Shown in pieces: positions 33,581-46,834 of a stretch of DNA of 64,000 nt. The first letter of the stretch is position 1. The number at the start of each line of letters is the position of its first letter. The notes under the pieces are model-generated. The model was given only the letters and a program-made list of their open reading frames with translations. It did not search any database and had not been told where the DNA came from. The position numbers and the translations under genes were made by a program. This stretch comes from Nocardioidaceae bacterium (GTDB lineage Bacteria > Actinomycetota > Actinomycetes > Propionibacteriales > Nocardioidaceae), in NCBI GenBank assembly GCA_030655315.1, contig JAURVT010000032.1, forward strand, positions 1 to 64,000, written 5' to 3'.

Positions 33581-34534
33581 ATGGCCAGTCCGCGCGCAGC
33601 ACGTCGCCTCGCCGCTGCCGCGCTCTACGGCGGCGGTGGGCTGGGGCTCGTCGGCGGCGGTCTCGTCGGCCTGCTCAAGGCCGAGGCGAAGCTGGCCCGG
33701 CACGCGATCGGCATGACGAGCGCGCGCCCGCCGTCACCCGACGGCACCTACGGCGCCGACCTGCCGGGCACCCCGATCCGGCTGCTCGTCATCGGCGACT
33801 CCGCGGCCGTCGGCTACGGGATGATCGAGGCCGGCGACACCCCGCCGGCCCTGATGGGCCACGGGCTGTCGGAGCTGGCGGGCCGTCCGGTCGAGGTGCG
33901 GAGCCGCGCGGTGGTGGGGGCGAGGTCGGCCGACCTCGACGGGCAGATCGACCGCGGGAGCGACCCCGTGCCCGACGTCGTGTCCATCGTGGTCGGCGCG
34001 AACGACGTGACGCACTCGGTCCCGCCCGCCCAGGCGGTGCGCTCGCTCGACGCCGCGGTGCGACGGCTGCGCGAGATGGGCTGCGAGGTCGTCGTGGGCA
34101 CCTGCCCCGACCTCGGCACCGTCCGTCCCCTCCCCCAGCCGCTGCGGCTCGTCGCCCAGACCTGGAGCCGCCGGCTCGCCGCGGCGCAGACCATCACCGT
34201 CGTCGAGGCGGGCGGACGGTCGGTGTCGCTGGCGGGCCTGCTCGGCCGCGACTTCCACTCCGCGCCCGAGGAGCTGTTCGGCGCCGACCGCTTCCACCCG
34301 TCGCTGGCGGGGTACGCCTCGATGGTGGCGGCGATGCTGCCGTCGGTGGCGGTGGCCGTCGACGCGTGGGACGAGGACGAGGAGACCGCCTCCTACCCCG
34401 CCGGCACCGTCCTGCCCGTCTCGTTCGCCGCCGCCCGCGCCGCGTCCGTCGGCGGCACCGAGGTGGCCCGTACCCACGTGGCCGGCGACGACCGCGGCCC
34501 GCGGGGCCGCTGGGCCGCCCTCCGCCGCCGCTGA
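33581..34534 (+). CDS. SGNH/GDSL hydrolase (lipase/esterase-like)
   Basis: The 317-residue protein has an N-terminal hydrophobic Gly-rich segment (ALYGGGGLGLVGGGLVGLL) that may be a membrane anchor, then the GDSL block with nucleophile Ser74 (VIGDSAAVGYGM), the GANDVTHSV block and the C-terminal catalytic pair in FHPSLAGYA. Such enzymes are esterases acting on lipids or acetylated sugars; the substrate is unknown. The acidic/Arg-rich tail of about 60 residues is not part of the domain. Confidence 0.87.
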   Translation: MASPRAARRLAAAALYGGGGLGLVGGGLVGLLKAEAKLARHAIGMTSARPPSPDGTYGADLPGTPIRLLVIGDSAAVGYGMIEAGDTPPALMGHGLSELAGRPVEVRSRAVVGARSADLDGQIDRGSDPVPDVVSIVVGANDVTHSVPPAQAVRSLDAAVRRLREMGCEVVVGTCPDLGTVRPLPQPLRLVAQTWSRRLAAAQTITVVEAGGRSVSLAGLLGRDFHSAPEELFGADRFHPSLAGYASMVAAMLPSVAVAVDAWDEDEETASYPAGTVLPVSFAAARAASVGGTEVARTHVAGDDRGPRGRWAALRRR

Positions 34535-34551
34535 CCCCTCCCTCCGCTCTC

Positions 34552-34612
34552 GTCGAGTTCCGGCTCAGTTACCCGTCAGACCTCGCGGTGGGTGACTGAG
34601 CCGGAACTCGAC
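34552..34612. terminator. Long palindrome between the SGNH gene and the Bax-inhibitor-1 gene
   Basis: Arms 34552-34574 and 34590-34612 pair at 22 of 23 positions around a 15-base loop; the arms begin GTCGAGTTCCGGCTCAG. Both neighbouring genes end towards it, so it can act as a bidirectional terminator. It lacks a U-tract. Confidence 0.7.
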
Positions 34613-34704
34613 GCAGGGCAGGGCAGGGCGCCGGACGCACGACGCCCCCGCGACCCTCCCTGGACGAGCGGAGGGCGGCGGGGGCGCCGGGACGGACCGG
34701 TGGG

Positions 34705-35565
34705 TCAGTCGCTGCTGCTGAAGATCGACACGAGGCGGAGGATCTCGATGTAGATCCAGACGATCGTGACGGTGAGGCCGAACGCCGAGCGCCAGGACTC
34801 GCTCTCGGGCAGGCCGTTGCGGATGCCGTGCTCGATCTCGTCGAAGTCGAGCATCAGGAACAGCGCGCCGAGGCCGACCATGAGCAGACCGAAGCCGATG
34901 GCCAGCGGGCCGTCGCCGCGGATGCCCAGCGGGGCGCCGAAGAGCGACATCACCAGGTTGACGAGCATCAGGCCGACGGCCGCGATGCCGGCGATCATGA
35001 CGCCACGCTTGAACTTGGTGGTGACCCGGACGAGGCCGGACTTGTAGACGCCGAGCGTCGAGGCCACGACGAGCACCGTCGCGAGGACGGCCTGCGGCAC
35101 GACACCGGCCGGCACCGCACCGAACTGGATCGGGATGACCAGCGACAGCGCACCGAGGGCGACGCCCTGGGCGGCCGCGTAGGCGATGACCAGGGGCGGG
35201 CTGACGGCCTTCTTGAAGATGTTGACCATGGCCAGCACGAAGCCGACGATCAGGCCGACGAAGCCGATGCCGGTCGCGCGGGACAGGTCGGCGTCGGTGG
35301 CGATCGGGCTCAGGTAGAACCAGGTGGCCGCACCGACCACGGCGACCGTGCCGAGGGTGATGGCGGACTTCTGGACGACCGTGTCGATCGTCATGGGCCC
35401 CTGCTGGACCGGGGTCGTCGGGGCACCGTGACCGTAGTCGTAGTCCGTGGGCGCACCGGCGCCGGTGGACCAGGTCGAGGGCGAGCTCTGGTAGCTGGGG
35501 GCGGGACCGGCGGACCGGCCGTTGAACCCCTCGCTGCGGGCGAACACGGGGTTGCTGCTGTGCAT
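34705..35565 (-). CDS. Bax inhibitor-1 / YccA family membrane protein
   Basis: The 286-residue product has a Ser/Pro/Gly-rich cytoplasmic N-terminus of about 60 residues, then seven membrane helices with IGFVGLIVGFVLAMVNIF, AAAQGVALGALSL and the C-terminal LDFDEIEHGIRNGLPESESW, typical of the DUF4870/BI-1 group called YccA/YbhL. It may be a pH-sensitive ion leak, by analogy. GGAGGA lies five bases before the ATG. Confidence 0.9.
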   Translation of the reverse strand: MHSSNPVFARSEGFNGRSAGPAPSYQSSPSTWSTGAGAPTDYDYGHGAPTTPVQQGPMTIDTVVQKSAITLGTVAVVGAATWFYLSPIATDADLSRATGIGFVGLIVGFVLAMVNIFKKAVSPPLVIAYAAAQGVALGALSLVIPIQFGAVPAGVVPQAVLATVLVVASTLGVYKSGLVRVTTKFKRGVMIAGIAAVGLMLVNLVMSLFGAPLGIRGDGPLAIGFGLLMVGLGALFLMLDFDEIEHGIRNGLPESESWRSAFGLTVTIVWIYIEILRLVSIFSSSD

Positions 35566-35682
35566 GGATTCCTCCGTCGGGCGGGACCACAGTGCCGGGT
35601 CTCGTCGCTGTCACCCTAACAACGTGTCGGGTGACCCGCGTGTTCCCGCGGACCGGCGTGGGGACGGGGTGGGGCCTCCCGG

Positions 35683-35688
35683 CATCAT
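35683..35688 (+). promoter_or_regulatory. -10 box of a leaderless promoter (trmB)
   Basis: CATCAT followed by six bases and the GTG at 35695. Confidence 0.45.
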
Positions 35689-35694
35689 GGTCCG

Positions 35695-36420
35695 GTGCAG
35701 CAGACCGACTCGGGCGACCGCTACCAGCGCAAGGTCGTCTCCTTCACCGCCCGCGGCAGCCGGCTCGACGCGCGTCGTCAGCGCATCTGGGACGAGCACG
35801 CCGACCGCTTCGTGCTCGACGTCCCCCGCGGCGAGGCCACCACGTCCGTCCACCCCGACTGGCGCCTGGACGTGCCCGCCGTCTTCGGCCGCGAGGCGCC
35901 GCTCGTCGTCGAGATCGGGTCGGGCAAGGGCGAGGCGATCATCCACGCCGCCGAGACCCACCCGGACGTCGACCACCTCGCCGTCGAGGTCTACCGCCCG
36001 GGCGTCGCGCAGACCGTCCTGCTGGCCACCCGCCGCGAGGTCACGAACGTCCGGATGATCCGCGCCGACGCCGAGGGCGTCCTCGCCCACGCGCTCGCTG
36101 CCGCGAGCGTCGACGAGCTGTGGACGTTCTTCCCCGACCCCTGGCACAAGAAGAAGCACCAGAAGCGTCGCCTGGTCGGCCCCCGCCTCGCCGCGTCGGC
36201 CGCCCGCGCCCTGCGTCCCGGTGGCCGCTGGCGCCTGGCCAGCGACTGGGCGCACTACTCGGCCCAGATGCGCCAGGTGCTCGACGCCGCCCCGGGCTTC
36301 AGCCGCGACTTCGACGGCGACTGGGCGCCCCGCTTCGACGGCCGCCCCGAGACCGGCTTCGAGGCCAAGGCCGCCCGCGCCGGACGCGAGGTCCGCGACC
36401 TCGTCTACGTCCGCACCTGA
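35695..36420 (+). CDS. trmB: tRNA (guanine-N7)-methyltransferase TrmB
   Basis: The 241-residue enzyme shows the SAM-binding VVEIGSGKGEAIIHAA and the family block FFPDPWHKKKHQKRRLV, with the later LRPGGRWRLASDWAHYS. It methylates G46 in the variable loop of tRNAs. The GTG start follows the CATCAT box by six bases. A tRNA gene lies six bases past its stop on the opposite strand. Confidence 0.95.
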   Translation: MQQTDSGDRYQRKVVSFTARGSRLDARRQRIWDEHADRFVLDVPRGEATTSVHPDWRLDVPAVFGREAPLVVEIGSGKGEAIIHAAETHPDVDHLAVEVYRPGVAQTVLLATRREVTNVRMIRADAEGVLAHALAAASVDELWTFFPDPWHKKKHQKRRLVGPRLAASAARALRPGGRWRLASDWAHYSAQMRQVLDAAPGFSRDFDGDWAPRFDGRPETGFEAKAARAGREVRDLVYVRT

Positions 36421-36426
36421 CACCGG

Positions 36427-36500
36427 TGCTCCCGGTGGGGTTCGAACCCACACTGGGACGGGTTTAAGCCGTCTGCCTCTGCCGGTTGGGCTACGGGAGC
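36427..36500 (-). tRNA. tRNA with anticodon UAA (leucine by codon), class I shape
   Basis: On the - strand, a 7-bp acceptor stem (GCTCCCG / CGGGAGC), D arm with GCC and GGC stems and a GG-containing loop, a 5-bp anticodon stem (GACGG/CCGTC) around CTTAAAC, a five-base variable region (CCAGT) and a T arm GTGGG-TTCGAAC-CCCAC are all present in 74 bases, with discriminator A. The anticodon is TAA, which reads UUA leucine codons. Leucine tRNAs normally have a long variable arm; this one does not. CCA is not encoded. Confidence 0.85.
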
Positions 36501-36509
36501 GTCCGGAGC

Positions 36510-36515
36510 ACCCTA
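36510..36515 (-). promoter_or_regulatory. Possible -10 box of the tRNA gene
   Basis: TAGGGT on the - strand, nine bases ahead of the mature 5' end. No good -35 element is visible. Confidence 0.35.
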
Positions 36516-36525
36516 CGGCGGGGAG

Positions 36526-37344
36526 TCAGCCGGCGACGCGCTCGCCGCGCACGCGGTAGGCGGCGACGCGGTGCCGGCGGAGGTTCTCGGCGCCCGCGGC
36601 GAGCGACAGCCTCCACACCCGCGCCTGCAGCTCGCCCACGGCCTCGACCACCTCGTCCCAGTGCTGGTCGAGGCCGCCGGAGCGGCGGGCGAGGGTGCGC
36701 AGGAGGTCGTCGCGGGCCGGCTCGACCGACACGACCTCGACGTCGTCCTTCTCCCAGGCCGCGAGCAGCGTGCTCAGCGGGTCGGGGTGGGTGACGTGGA
36801 GACGGACGGGTCGTGACCCCTCGGGGCCGTCGGCGGTCCGCTCCTCCTCGGGGACGGGCTCGCCCAGGACGGCGGCGGCGAGGTCGACCGGGAGGTCGCG
36901 GTCCATCTCGACGCCGACGGGCGCGTAGCCGCCCACCGCCTCGAGCGCGACGTCGGGCGGACGCGGCGCGGGGCCGACCGCGCCGAGCAGGACGGTGGTG
37001 CGCAGCACCTCGCGGCGTCCGACCTGGTCCAGCTCGCGGTCGGTGCCGACCGCGTCGGCGTAGTCGAACAGCAGGCTGGTGGCGCGGCCGAAGTCACCCT
37101 CCACGTCGATCTCGCCGCAGACGTAGGCACGGGCGACGCCGAGCGGACCGGGCGCCCACAGCAGGCGGCGCAGCGCCTTGCGCGAGCGGATGTGGACGAG
37201 CACGTCGTCGGTGCCGTGGTCGACGCGGGAGCCGTCCCAGGTCTGGACCGACAGCGCCGGGACGGTGCCGAAGAGCTGCTGCAGGAGCGCGTCGAGGCGC
37301 ACGGCAGCGCCGCGGGTGCTGCCGTCGGGGTCAGGCGTGGACAC
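36526..37344 (-). CDS. CFA-synthase-like protein without the methyltransferase core
   Basis: The 272-residue protein matches the N-terminal lipid-binding part of cyclopropane-fatty-acyl-phospholipid synthases (LSVQTWDGSRVDHGTDDVLVH, ALRRLLWAPGPLGVARAYVC, GEIDVEGD) over residues 25-130, and their extreme C-terminal helix region (LDQHWDEVVEAVGELQARVW) over residues 225-265. Between them the SAM-binding methyltransferase fold, including the ISHHYDVSN box, is missing and replaced by about 80 unrelated residues. It cannot be a normal methyltransferase. The GTG start overlaps the end of the preceding glycosylase gene by 14 bases. Confidence 0.7.
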   Translation of the reverse strand: MSTPDPDGSTRGAAVRLDALLQQLFGTVPALSVQTWDGSRVDHGTDDVLVHIRSRKALRRLLWAPGPLGVARAYVCGEIDVEGDFGRATSLLFDYADAVGTDRELDQVGRREVLRTTVLLGAVGPAPRPPDVALEAVGGYAPVGVEMDRDLPVDLAAAVLGEPVPEEERTADGPEGSRPVRLHVTHPDPLSTLLAAWEKDDVEVVSVEPARDDLLRTLARRSGGLDQHWDEVVEAVGELQARVWRLSLAAGAENLRRHRVAAYRVRGERVAG

Positions 37345-38166
37345 CGGCCACCGCCTTCGCGCTGGTCATCACGTCGTCGAGCATGTCCGGTGTCAACCTC
37401 CTCGTGAAGGTGTTCTGCTGACTGGGGTGGAAGCACCCCAGCAGGGTCACTTTACGCCCGTCGGGGGTGGTCAGGAGGGCGTTCGCCCCGTGCCCGAAGC
37501 GTGGCAGCGGGCGCGGGACGGTGCCGCCCGAGGTCGACCAGGCCCGCAACGTCCCCCCCATCCGTACGCCCCGAGGGCGACCACGACGCGCACGGACGGT
37601 GACACCAGGGCGAGCTCGGCATGAAGCCACGGTGCGCAGGCGTCGCGCTCCTCGACCGTCGGCTTGTTGTCCGGCGGCGCGCACCGGACCGCCGCGACCA
37701 TCCGCGCGCCCAGGAGCTCCTGGCCGTCGGCGGCATGGACGCTCGTGGGCGTGCGCGCGAGGCCGGCGCGGTGCATCGCCGCGAACAGCCAGTCGCCCGA
37801 GCGGTCGCCGGTGAAGACGCGGCCGGTGCGGTTGGCCCCGTGCGCGGCCGGGGCCAGGCCCACCACGAGCAGCCAGGGGTCGGCGGCGCCCCAGCCGGGG
37901 ACCGGACGCCCCCAGTAGGGCTCCTCGGCGTAGGCACGACGCTTCTCGCGGGCAACGTCCTCGCGCCAGCGCACGAGCCGCGGGCAGGCCGAGCAGACCG
38001 ACACCCGCGCACCGAGGTCGTCGAGGTCGCGCACCGACCGCGCCTGGCGGGCGACGCCGCCCGCCGACCGCGCCACGGGCGTCGACCGGTCCGCGAGGTC
38101 GCCCGGCCAGCCCTCCCCCGGCGGCACCGGCGAGGCGAGGCCCTCGGCGCCCGGGGGGACGGTCAT
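37331..38166 (-). pseudogene. Family 5 uracil-DNA glycosylase, frameshifted at a run of seven G
   Basis: From the ATG at 38166 the frame encodes a UdgB-type glycosylase (VSVCSACPRLVRWREDVA, then VVGLAPAAHGANRTGRVFTG and VRCAPPDNKPT) up to VVVALGAYGWG. There, at a run of seven C on the + strand (37553-37559), the frame is lost and a stop follows at 37471. The expected C-terminal half, including GCFHPSQQNTFTRRLTP, continues in another frame to 37331. One more G, or two fewer, restores the gene. The 3' end overlaps the next gene, as in an intact operon, so an assembly error or recent mutation is as likely as real decay. Confidence 0.85.
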
Positions 38167-39077
38167 GCGCAGGTCCAGGCGATCCCGTCGAGGATGTCGG
38201 ACTCGGACACGAGCAGGCGGCCGGAGGAGGCGGGCACCGCGTCGAGCAGGCCGCGGAGCACGAGGGCGCCGCCACCGATGACGTCGGCCCGTCCGGGGTG
38301 CAGCCAGGGCAGCTCGCGACGGCGCGCGACGCTGCTCGCGACGAGGTCGTCGCAGAGCGCGCGGACGTCGTCGAACGCGAGGCTCGCGTGGTGGATGCGG
38401 TCACGGTCGTAGCCCTCGAGCCCGAGGACGCCGGCGGCGACGGTGGTCACCGTGCCCGCCACGCCCACGACGGTGCGCACGGACGACAGGTCGATGCCGC
38501 TGGCCAGGAGCGCGTCCCGCACGTCGACGCGGCAGGCCTCGACCTGCGCGGGGGTGGGCGGGTCGTCGGCCAGGTGACGCTCGGTGAGGCGCACCGAGCC
38601 GACGTCGAGCGAGACCGCCTGATCGGCCGTGCCGTCGGTGCCGACGACGAGCTCGGTGGACCCGCCGCCGAGGTCGGCGACGAGCACGGGGCCCTCGACG
38701 CCGGGCAGGTCGCGCGAGGCGCCGAGGTAGGTCAGCGCCGCCTCCTCGTCGCCGCTGAGCACCTCGGGCTCGACGCCCAGGACGTCGCGGACACCGGCGG
38801 CGAAGTCGGCGGCGTTGGACGCGTCGCGGGTGGCCGAGGTGGCGCACAGGCGCACCCGCTCGGCGCCGAGGTCGGCGATCGTCCCCGCGTACTCCGCGCA
38901 GGCGTCGAGGGTGCGGCGCAGCGCCTCGGGATCCAGACGGCCGGTGCGGTCGACGCCCTGGCCGAGCCGCACGATCCGCATGTCGCGGACGAGGTCGTCC
39001 TTGTGGTCGCCGCGGACGTCGGCGACCAGCAGGCGGATCGAGTTGGTGCCGCAGTCGATCGCCGCGACGCGGGTCAC
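38163..39077 (-). CDS. ppx: Ppx/GppA family exopolyphosphatase
   Basis: The 304-residue protein begins VTRVAAIDCGTNSIRLLVAD (ASKHA phosphate-1 motif) and has VLVADLGGGSTELVVG (phosphate-2) and VVGVAGTVTTVAA. It hydrolyses polyphosphate or guanosine pentaphosphate; the short form is like mycobacterial Ppx2 encoded beside DUF501, divIC and eno. The GTG start overlaps the DUF501 stop (GTGA), and its own stop overlaps the glycosylase ATG. Confidence 0.93.
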   Translation of the reverse strand: MTRVAAIDCGTNSIRLLVADVRGDHKDDLVRDMRIVRLGQGVDRTGRLDPEALRRTLDACAEYAGTIADLGAERVRLCATSATRDASNAADFAAGVRDVLGVEPEVLSGDEEAALTYLGASRDLPGVEGPVLVADLGGGSTELVVGTDGTADQAVSLDVGSVRLTERHLADDPPTPAQVEACRVDVRDALLASGIDLSSVRTVVGVAGTVTTVAAGVLGLEGYDRDRIHHASLAFDDVRALCDDLVASSVARRRELPWLHPGRADVIGGGALVLRGLLDAVPASSGRLLVSESDILDGIAWTCA

Positions 39078-39577
39078 GGGGCCTCGTCGACGGGCGCGAC
39101 GCCGCAGGGGGTGCCCTCCCACCAGGCGCCGAGGAGGTCGAGGGTCTCGTCGCCGAGCGGGTTCACGCCGCGTCCCTTGGCGAGCGCGTGCCCCGCTAGC
39201 ACGTGCAGGCACTTGACCCGGGTGGGCATGCCACCGGCGGACACGTGGGCGATCTCGGGCACGTGGCCGATCGCCTCGCGCTCGGCGAGGTAGCTCTCGT
39301 GCGCGCGGCGGTAGTGCGCGGCGAGGTCGTCGTCGGCGCCGAGACGCTCGGTCATCTCGCGCATCAGGCCGGACGCCTCGAGGGTGCCGATCACGCCGGC
39401 GAGACGGTCGCACGTCACGTAGTAGAGCGTGGGGAACGGGGTGCCGTCGTCGAGCCGGGGCTCGGTCTCGACGACGTTGGGGTGGCCGCTGGGGCAGCGG
39501 GACGCCACGGCGCGCACGCCGCGCGGGGGACGTCCGAGCTGGGCCGCGACCGCCTGGAGGTCGGCGGGGTCAGTCAT
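39074..39577 (-). CDS. DUF501 family protein
   Basis: The 167-residue protein has the DUF501 landmarks VASRCPSGHPNVVETEPRLD, FPTLYYVTCDRL and SAGGMPTRVKCLHVLAGHAL. Conserved Cys and His residues suggest metal binding or catalysis, but no function is established. It is conserved between divIC/ftsB and ppx in actinobacteria. The ATG overlaps the end of the ftsB-like gene by eight bases. Confidence 0.93.
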   Translation of the reverse strand: MTDPADLQAVAAQLGRPPRGVRAVASRCPSGHPNVVETEPRLDDGTPFPTLYYVTCDRLAGVIGTLEASGLMREMTERLGADDDLAAHYRRAHESYLAEREAIGHVPEIAHVSAGGMPTRVKCLHVLAGHALAKGRGVNPLGDETLDLLGAWWEGTPCGVAPVDEAP

Positions 39578-40136
39578 CGGTGGGGGCGATCTCGTCCTGG
39601 TCGGGCTCGATGACGGCGTCGGGGTCCGAGCGCGTCGTGGTCTCCGGCTTCTCGCCGGCCTTCTCGACCGTGCCCCACAGCGAGGTGTACCAGTCGGGGC
39701 GGTCGGGCTCGCCGGTCGCGCGGACCGGCGGCTTGGTCTCGGTGCCCAGCACCTGGCCGTCGGCGCCGACGACGCGGTAGCCCACCTCGCCGGGCTTGAC
39801 CCAGCCGAAGCGCTCGCGGGCCAGCGTCTCGACGTAGTCGTCGTCGTCGAACCGGCGCTGGTCGCGCTGGAGCTCCTCGATCGAGCGCTGGGACGCGCTG
39901 ATTTCGGCGCGCGCCTCGCGCAGCTCGTCCTGCTGCTGCAGCCAGGCCCGCAGGCTCGACGCGTAGGAGATGACGAGCACGAGCATCACGAGGAGCATCA
40001 CCGCCGCGCGACCGGTGAAGCGCGAGCGTGGGCGCGTCACCGCCTCGCGGACGGACGGACGCGACCGCGCCGACCGGCCCGCGCCCGGCCGGGGGCCGGT
40101 GCGCGGGCGCGGGCGCTGGCGCGGGTCGCGTGCCAA
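39570..40136 (-). CDS. FtsB/DivIC-like septum formation protein
   Basis: The 188-residue protein has a basic Arg/Pro-rich cytoplasmic tail, one membrane helix (RAAVMLLVMLVLVISYASSL), a heptad-rich coiled coil (LQQQDELREARAEISASQ) and the YVETLARERFGWVKPGE box of the FtsB/DivIC family. It belongs to the division complex with FtsL and FtsQ. The start used is a TTG four bases after the enolase stop; a GTG within VREAVTRP is a shorter alternative. The acidic tail is variable. Confidence 0.88.
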   Translation of the reverse strand: MARDPRQRPRPRTGPRPGAGRSARSRPSVREAVTRPRSRFTGRAAVMLLVMLVLVISYASSLRAWLQQQDELREARAEISASQRSIEELQRDQRRFDDDDYVETLARERFGWVKPGEVGYRVVGADGQVLGTETKPPVRATGEPDRPDWYTSLWGTVEKAGEKPETTTRSDPDAVIEPDQDEIAPTDD

Positions 40137-40139
40137 GGC

Positions 40140-41459
<1,320 letters not shown>

Positions 41460-41544
41460 GACCCGGGCCGGGGCCCGGACGGGGTGCCGCGCCCGTCGTC
41501 TAATTGTGGTCAGGACGACGATATACCCGCGGGAGGGATGCACC

Positions 41545-42447
41545 TCACGCGAACGCGCGGGCGACCTCGCGCCGCAGCTCCTGCTCGGCGTCGACGCCGA
41601 GGGCTCGGGCCTCCTGCACGAGGAGCAGCAGGCGCGCTCCCACGTCCGCAGGGTCCGTCGGCGCGCCGAGGTCGATCGGCCCACCGCGCTGCTCGCGCTC
41701 GAGCACCTTGTCGGCGAGCGCGAGCGCCGGCAGCGACGCCGGGATGCCCTCGGCGGACGAGCGGCGGGGGCGCCCGGCCGCCTTGATGGCCTGCCAGTTG
41801 GCGTCCACCTCGTCCGCGTCGGCCACCTGCACGTCGCCGAACACGTGCGGGTTGCGCTCGACCAGCTTGGCGACGATCCCGTCGGCGACGTCGTCGACGG
41901 TCCAGGCGTCGTCCCCCGGGGCGTCCTCGGCGATCCGCGCGTGGAACACCACCTGCATCAGCAGGTCGCCGAGCTCCTCGCGCAGGTGGTCGCCGTCGCG
42001 CTCGTCCAGCGCCTCCAGCACCTCGTGGGTCTCCTCCAGCAGGTAGCGCACCAGCGAGTCGTGGGTCTGCTGCTGCGTCCAGGGACAGTGCCGGCGCAGC
42101 TGGTCCATCACCTCGACCAGGTCGAGCACCCGGGCCCCGGGGAGGTCCCACGACCCGTGGACGACCTCGACCTCGGTGTCGTCACCGCCCTCGACCAGGC
42201 CGGTGGCGAGACCGGCGGCCCAGTCGCTGCTGTCGTGCGGCGCGATCCAGGCCGTGACGCCCTCCCCCGCCGGCCTCGGGCCGCCGACGCCGACCGCGGT
42301 GCCCATCGCACGGACCGCCCGGACCGTGGGGTCGTCGAGATCGGGCGCGGTGACGTGGTCCGCATCTCGCAGCGCGTCCCACGCGTCGGCGGACAGCAGC
42401 CCCGGCGCGACGCGCGGGGACGTGACGACGATCTGCAGCAGGCTCAC
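41545..42447 (-). CDS. mazG: MazG-type nucleoside triphosphate pyrophosphohydrolase
   Basis: The 300-residue protein has an N-terminal domain of about 105 residues, then the MazG fold (LRRHCPWTQQQTHDSLVRYL, EETHEVLEALDERD, HLREELGDLLMQVVFHARIA) with the EExxE and ExxD metal ligands. It removes aberrant or oxidised nucleotides. The gene lies between mfd and eno, as in mycobacteria. The N-terminal addition is usual in actinobacteria. Confidence 0.93.
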   Translation of the reverse strand: MSLLQIVVTSPRVAPGLLSADAWDALRDADHVTAPDLDDPTVRAVRAMGTAVGVGGPRPAGEGVTAWIAPHDSSDWAAGLATGLVEGGDDTEVEVVHGSWDLPGARVLDLVEVMDQLRRHCPWTQQQTHDSLVRYLLEETHEVLEALDERDGDHLREELGDLLMQVVFHARIAEDAPGDDAWTVDDVADGIVAKLVERNPHVFGDVQVADADEVDANWQAIKAAGRPRRSSAEGIPASLPALALADKVLEREQRGGPIDLGAPTDPADVGARLLLLVQEARALGVDAEQELRREVARAFA

Positions 42448-42489
42448 GCCGCCCAGTCTGCCGGGGAGCGCCGCAGCGCCCGTCGTGGG

Positions 42490-43155
42490 TCAGCTGGTGC
42501 AGCTCTGGCCGGCCGGCAGCTCGGTCGCCGGGTCGCTGACGGCGACCGAGAGCGAGCCGGTGCGGCCGGTGGGCTGCAGGGTGGAGGTGTTGAGGCCGAG
42601 GCGAGGGTCGACGTCGACGTCGGCCTGCTCGAGCCCGGTCTGGAGCACCGGGCTGCCGGCCTGCAGGAGCTGCTGCTCGGCGCCGGCGATCTCCTCGGCC
42701 GTGGATCCGGCGTAGTCGAAGCCGATCTCCTTGGCGCCCAGCGCGGCGACGAGGGCCGACGTGCGGGCCTGCTCGTCGAGGAGGTCGCGGACGCGGGCGA
42801 AGCGGTCGGCGCCCAGCGCCTCGCGGGCGGCGGCGAGCTGGGCCGCGGGGACCTCGCTGCGGCTGCGCGGCACGGTGACGTCCTCGGCGCGCGCGGCACG
42901 CTCGGCGAGCTGCGCGACGATGAAGCTGCTGGCCACGGCACGACGCGCGTCGCCCGTGGCGGTGGCCGCCTGGTCCTGCGCACCCGCGCCGGCGATCACG
43001 CAGTAGTCGGCGCTGCGCGCGTCGAGGTCGCTCATCGAGAGGGTGTTGCCGTCGACGTCGACCGCGATGCCCGGCTTGACGCTGCCGCACCCGGCGAGCG
43101 CGAGCACGGCGAGGGCGGCGGCGGCGAGGCGCACGACGCGAGGGGGCGTGGTCAC
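42490..43155 (-). CDS. SurA-like lipoprotein
   Basis: The 221-residue product has a lipoprotein signal (LAAAALAVLALAGCGS, lipidated Cys near residue 23) followed by an N-terminal SurA/trigger-factor-like helical domain starting VDGNTLSMSDLDARS. The peptidyl-prolyl isomerase domain is missing. Proteins of this sort are conserved between mfd and mazG in actinobacteria. GGAGG stands five bases before the GTG. Confidence 0.8.
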   Translation of the reverse strand: MTTPPRVVRLAAAALAVLALAGCGSVKPGIAVDVDGNTLSMSDLDARSADYCVIAGAGAQDQAATATGDARRAVASSFIVAQLAERAARAEDVTVPRSRSEVPAAQLAAAREALGADRFARVRDLLDEQARTSALVAALGAKEIGFDYAGSTAEEIAGAEQQLLQAGSPVLQTGLEQADVDVDPRLGLNTSTLQPTGRTGSLSVAVSDPATELPAGQSCTS

Positions 43156-43215
43156 GGGGGTCCTCCGAGGGGCTTCACGGCAACGAGCGACTGCAGCCTA
43201 TCCGTGTCGTGCGTC

Positions 43216-46770
<3,555 letters not shown>

Positions 46771-46834
46771 TGCTCCCAGGGTACGTCCGTGCGTCGACAC
46801 CGCCGACGGCGCGGCGACCGGTGGACCCGAGGGG

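Noticed and set aside
31522-34599. A + strand open frame of about 1025 codons opposite the phosphatase, cbs and SGNH genes
   Set aside because: It is the antisense shadow of well-supported genes; its product is rich in Gly, Arg, Asp and Val without domains. Long spurious frames are normal at this GC content.
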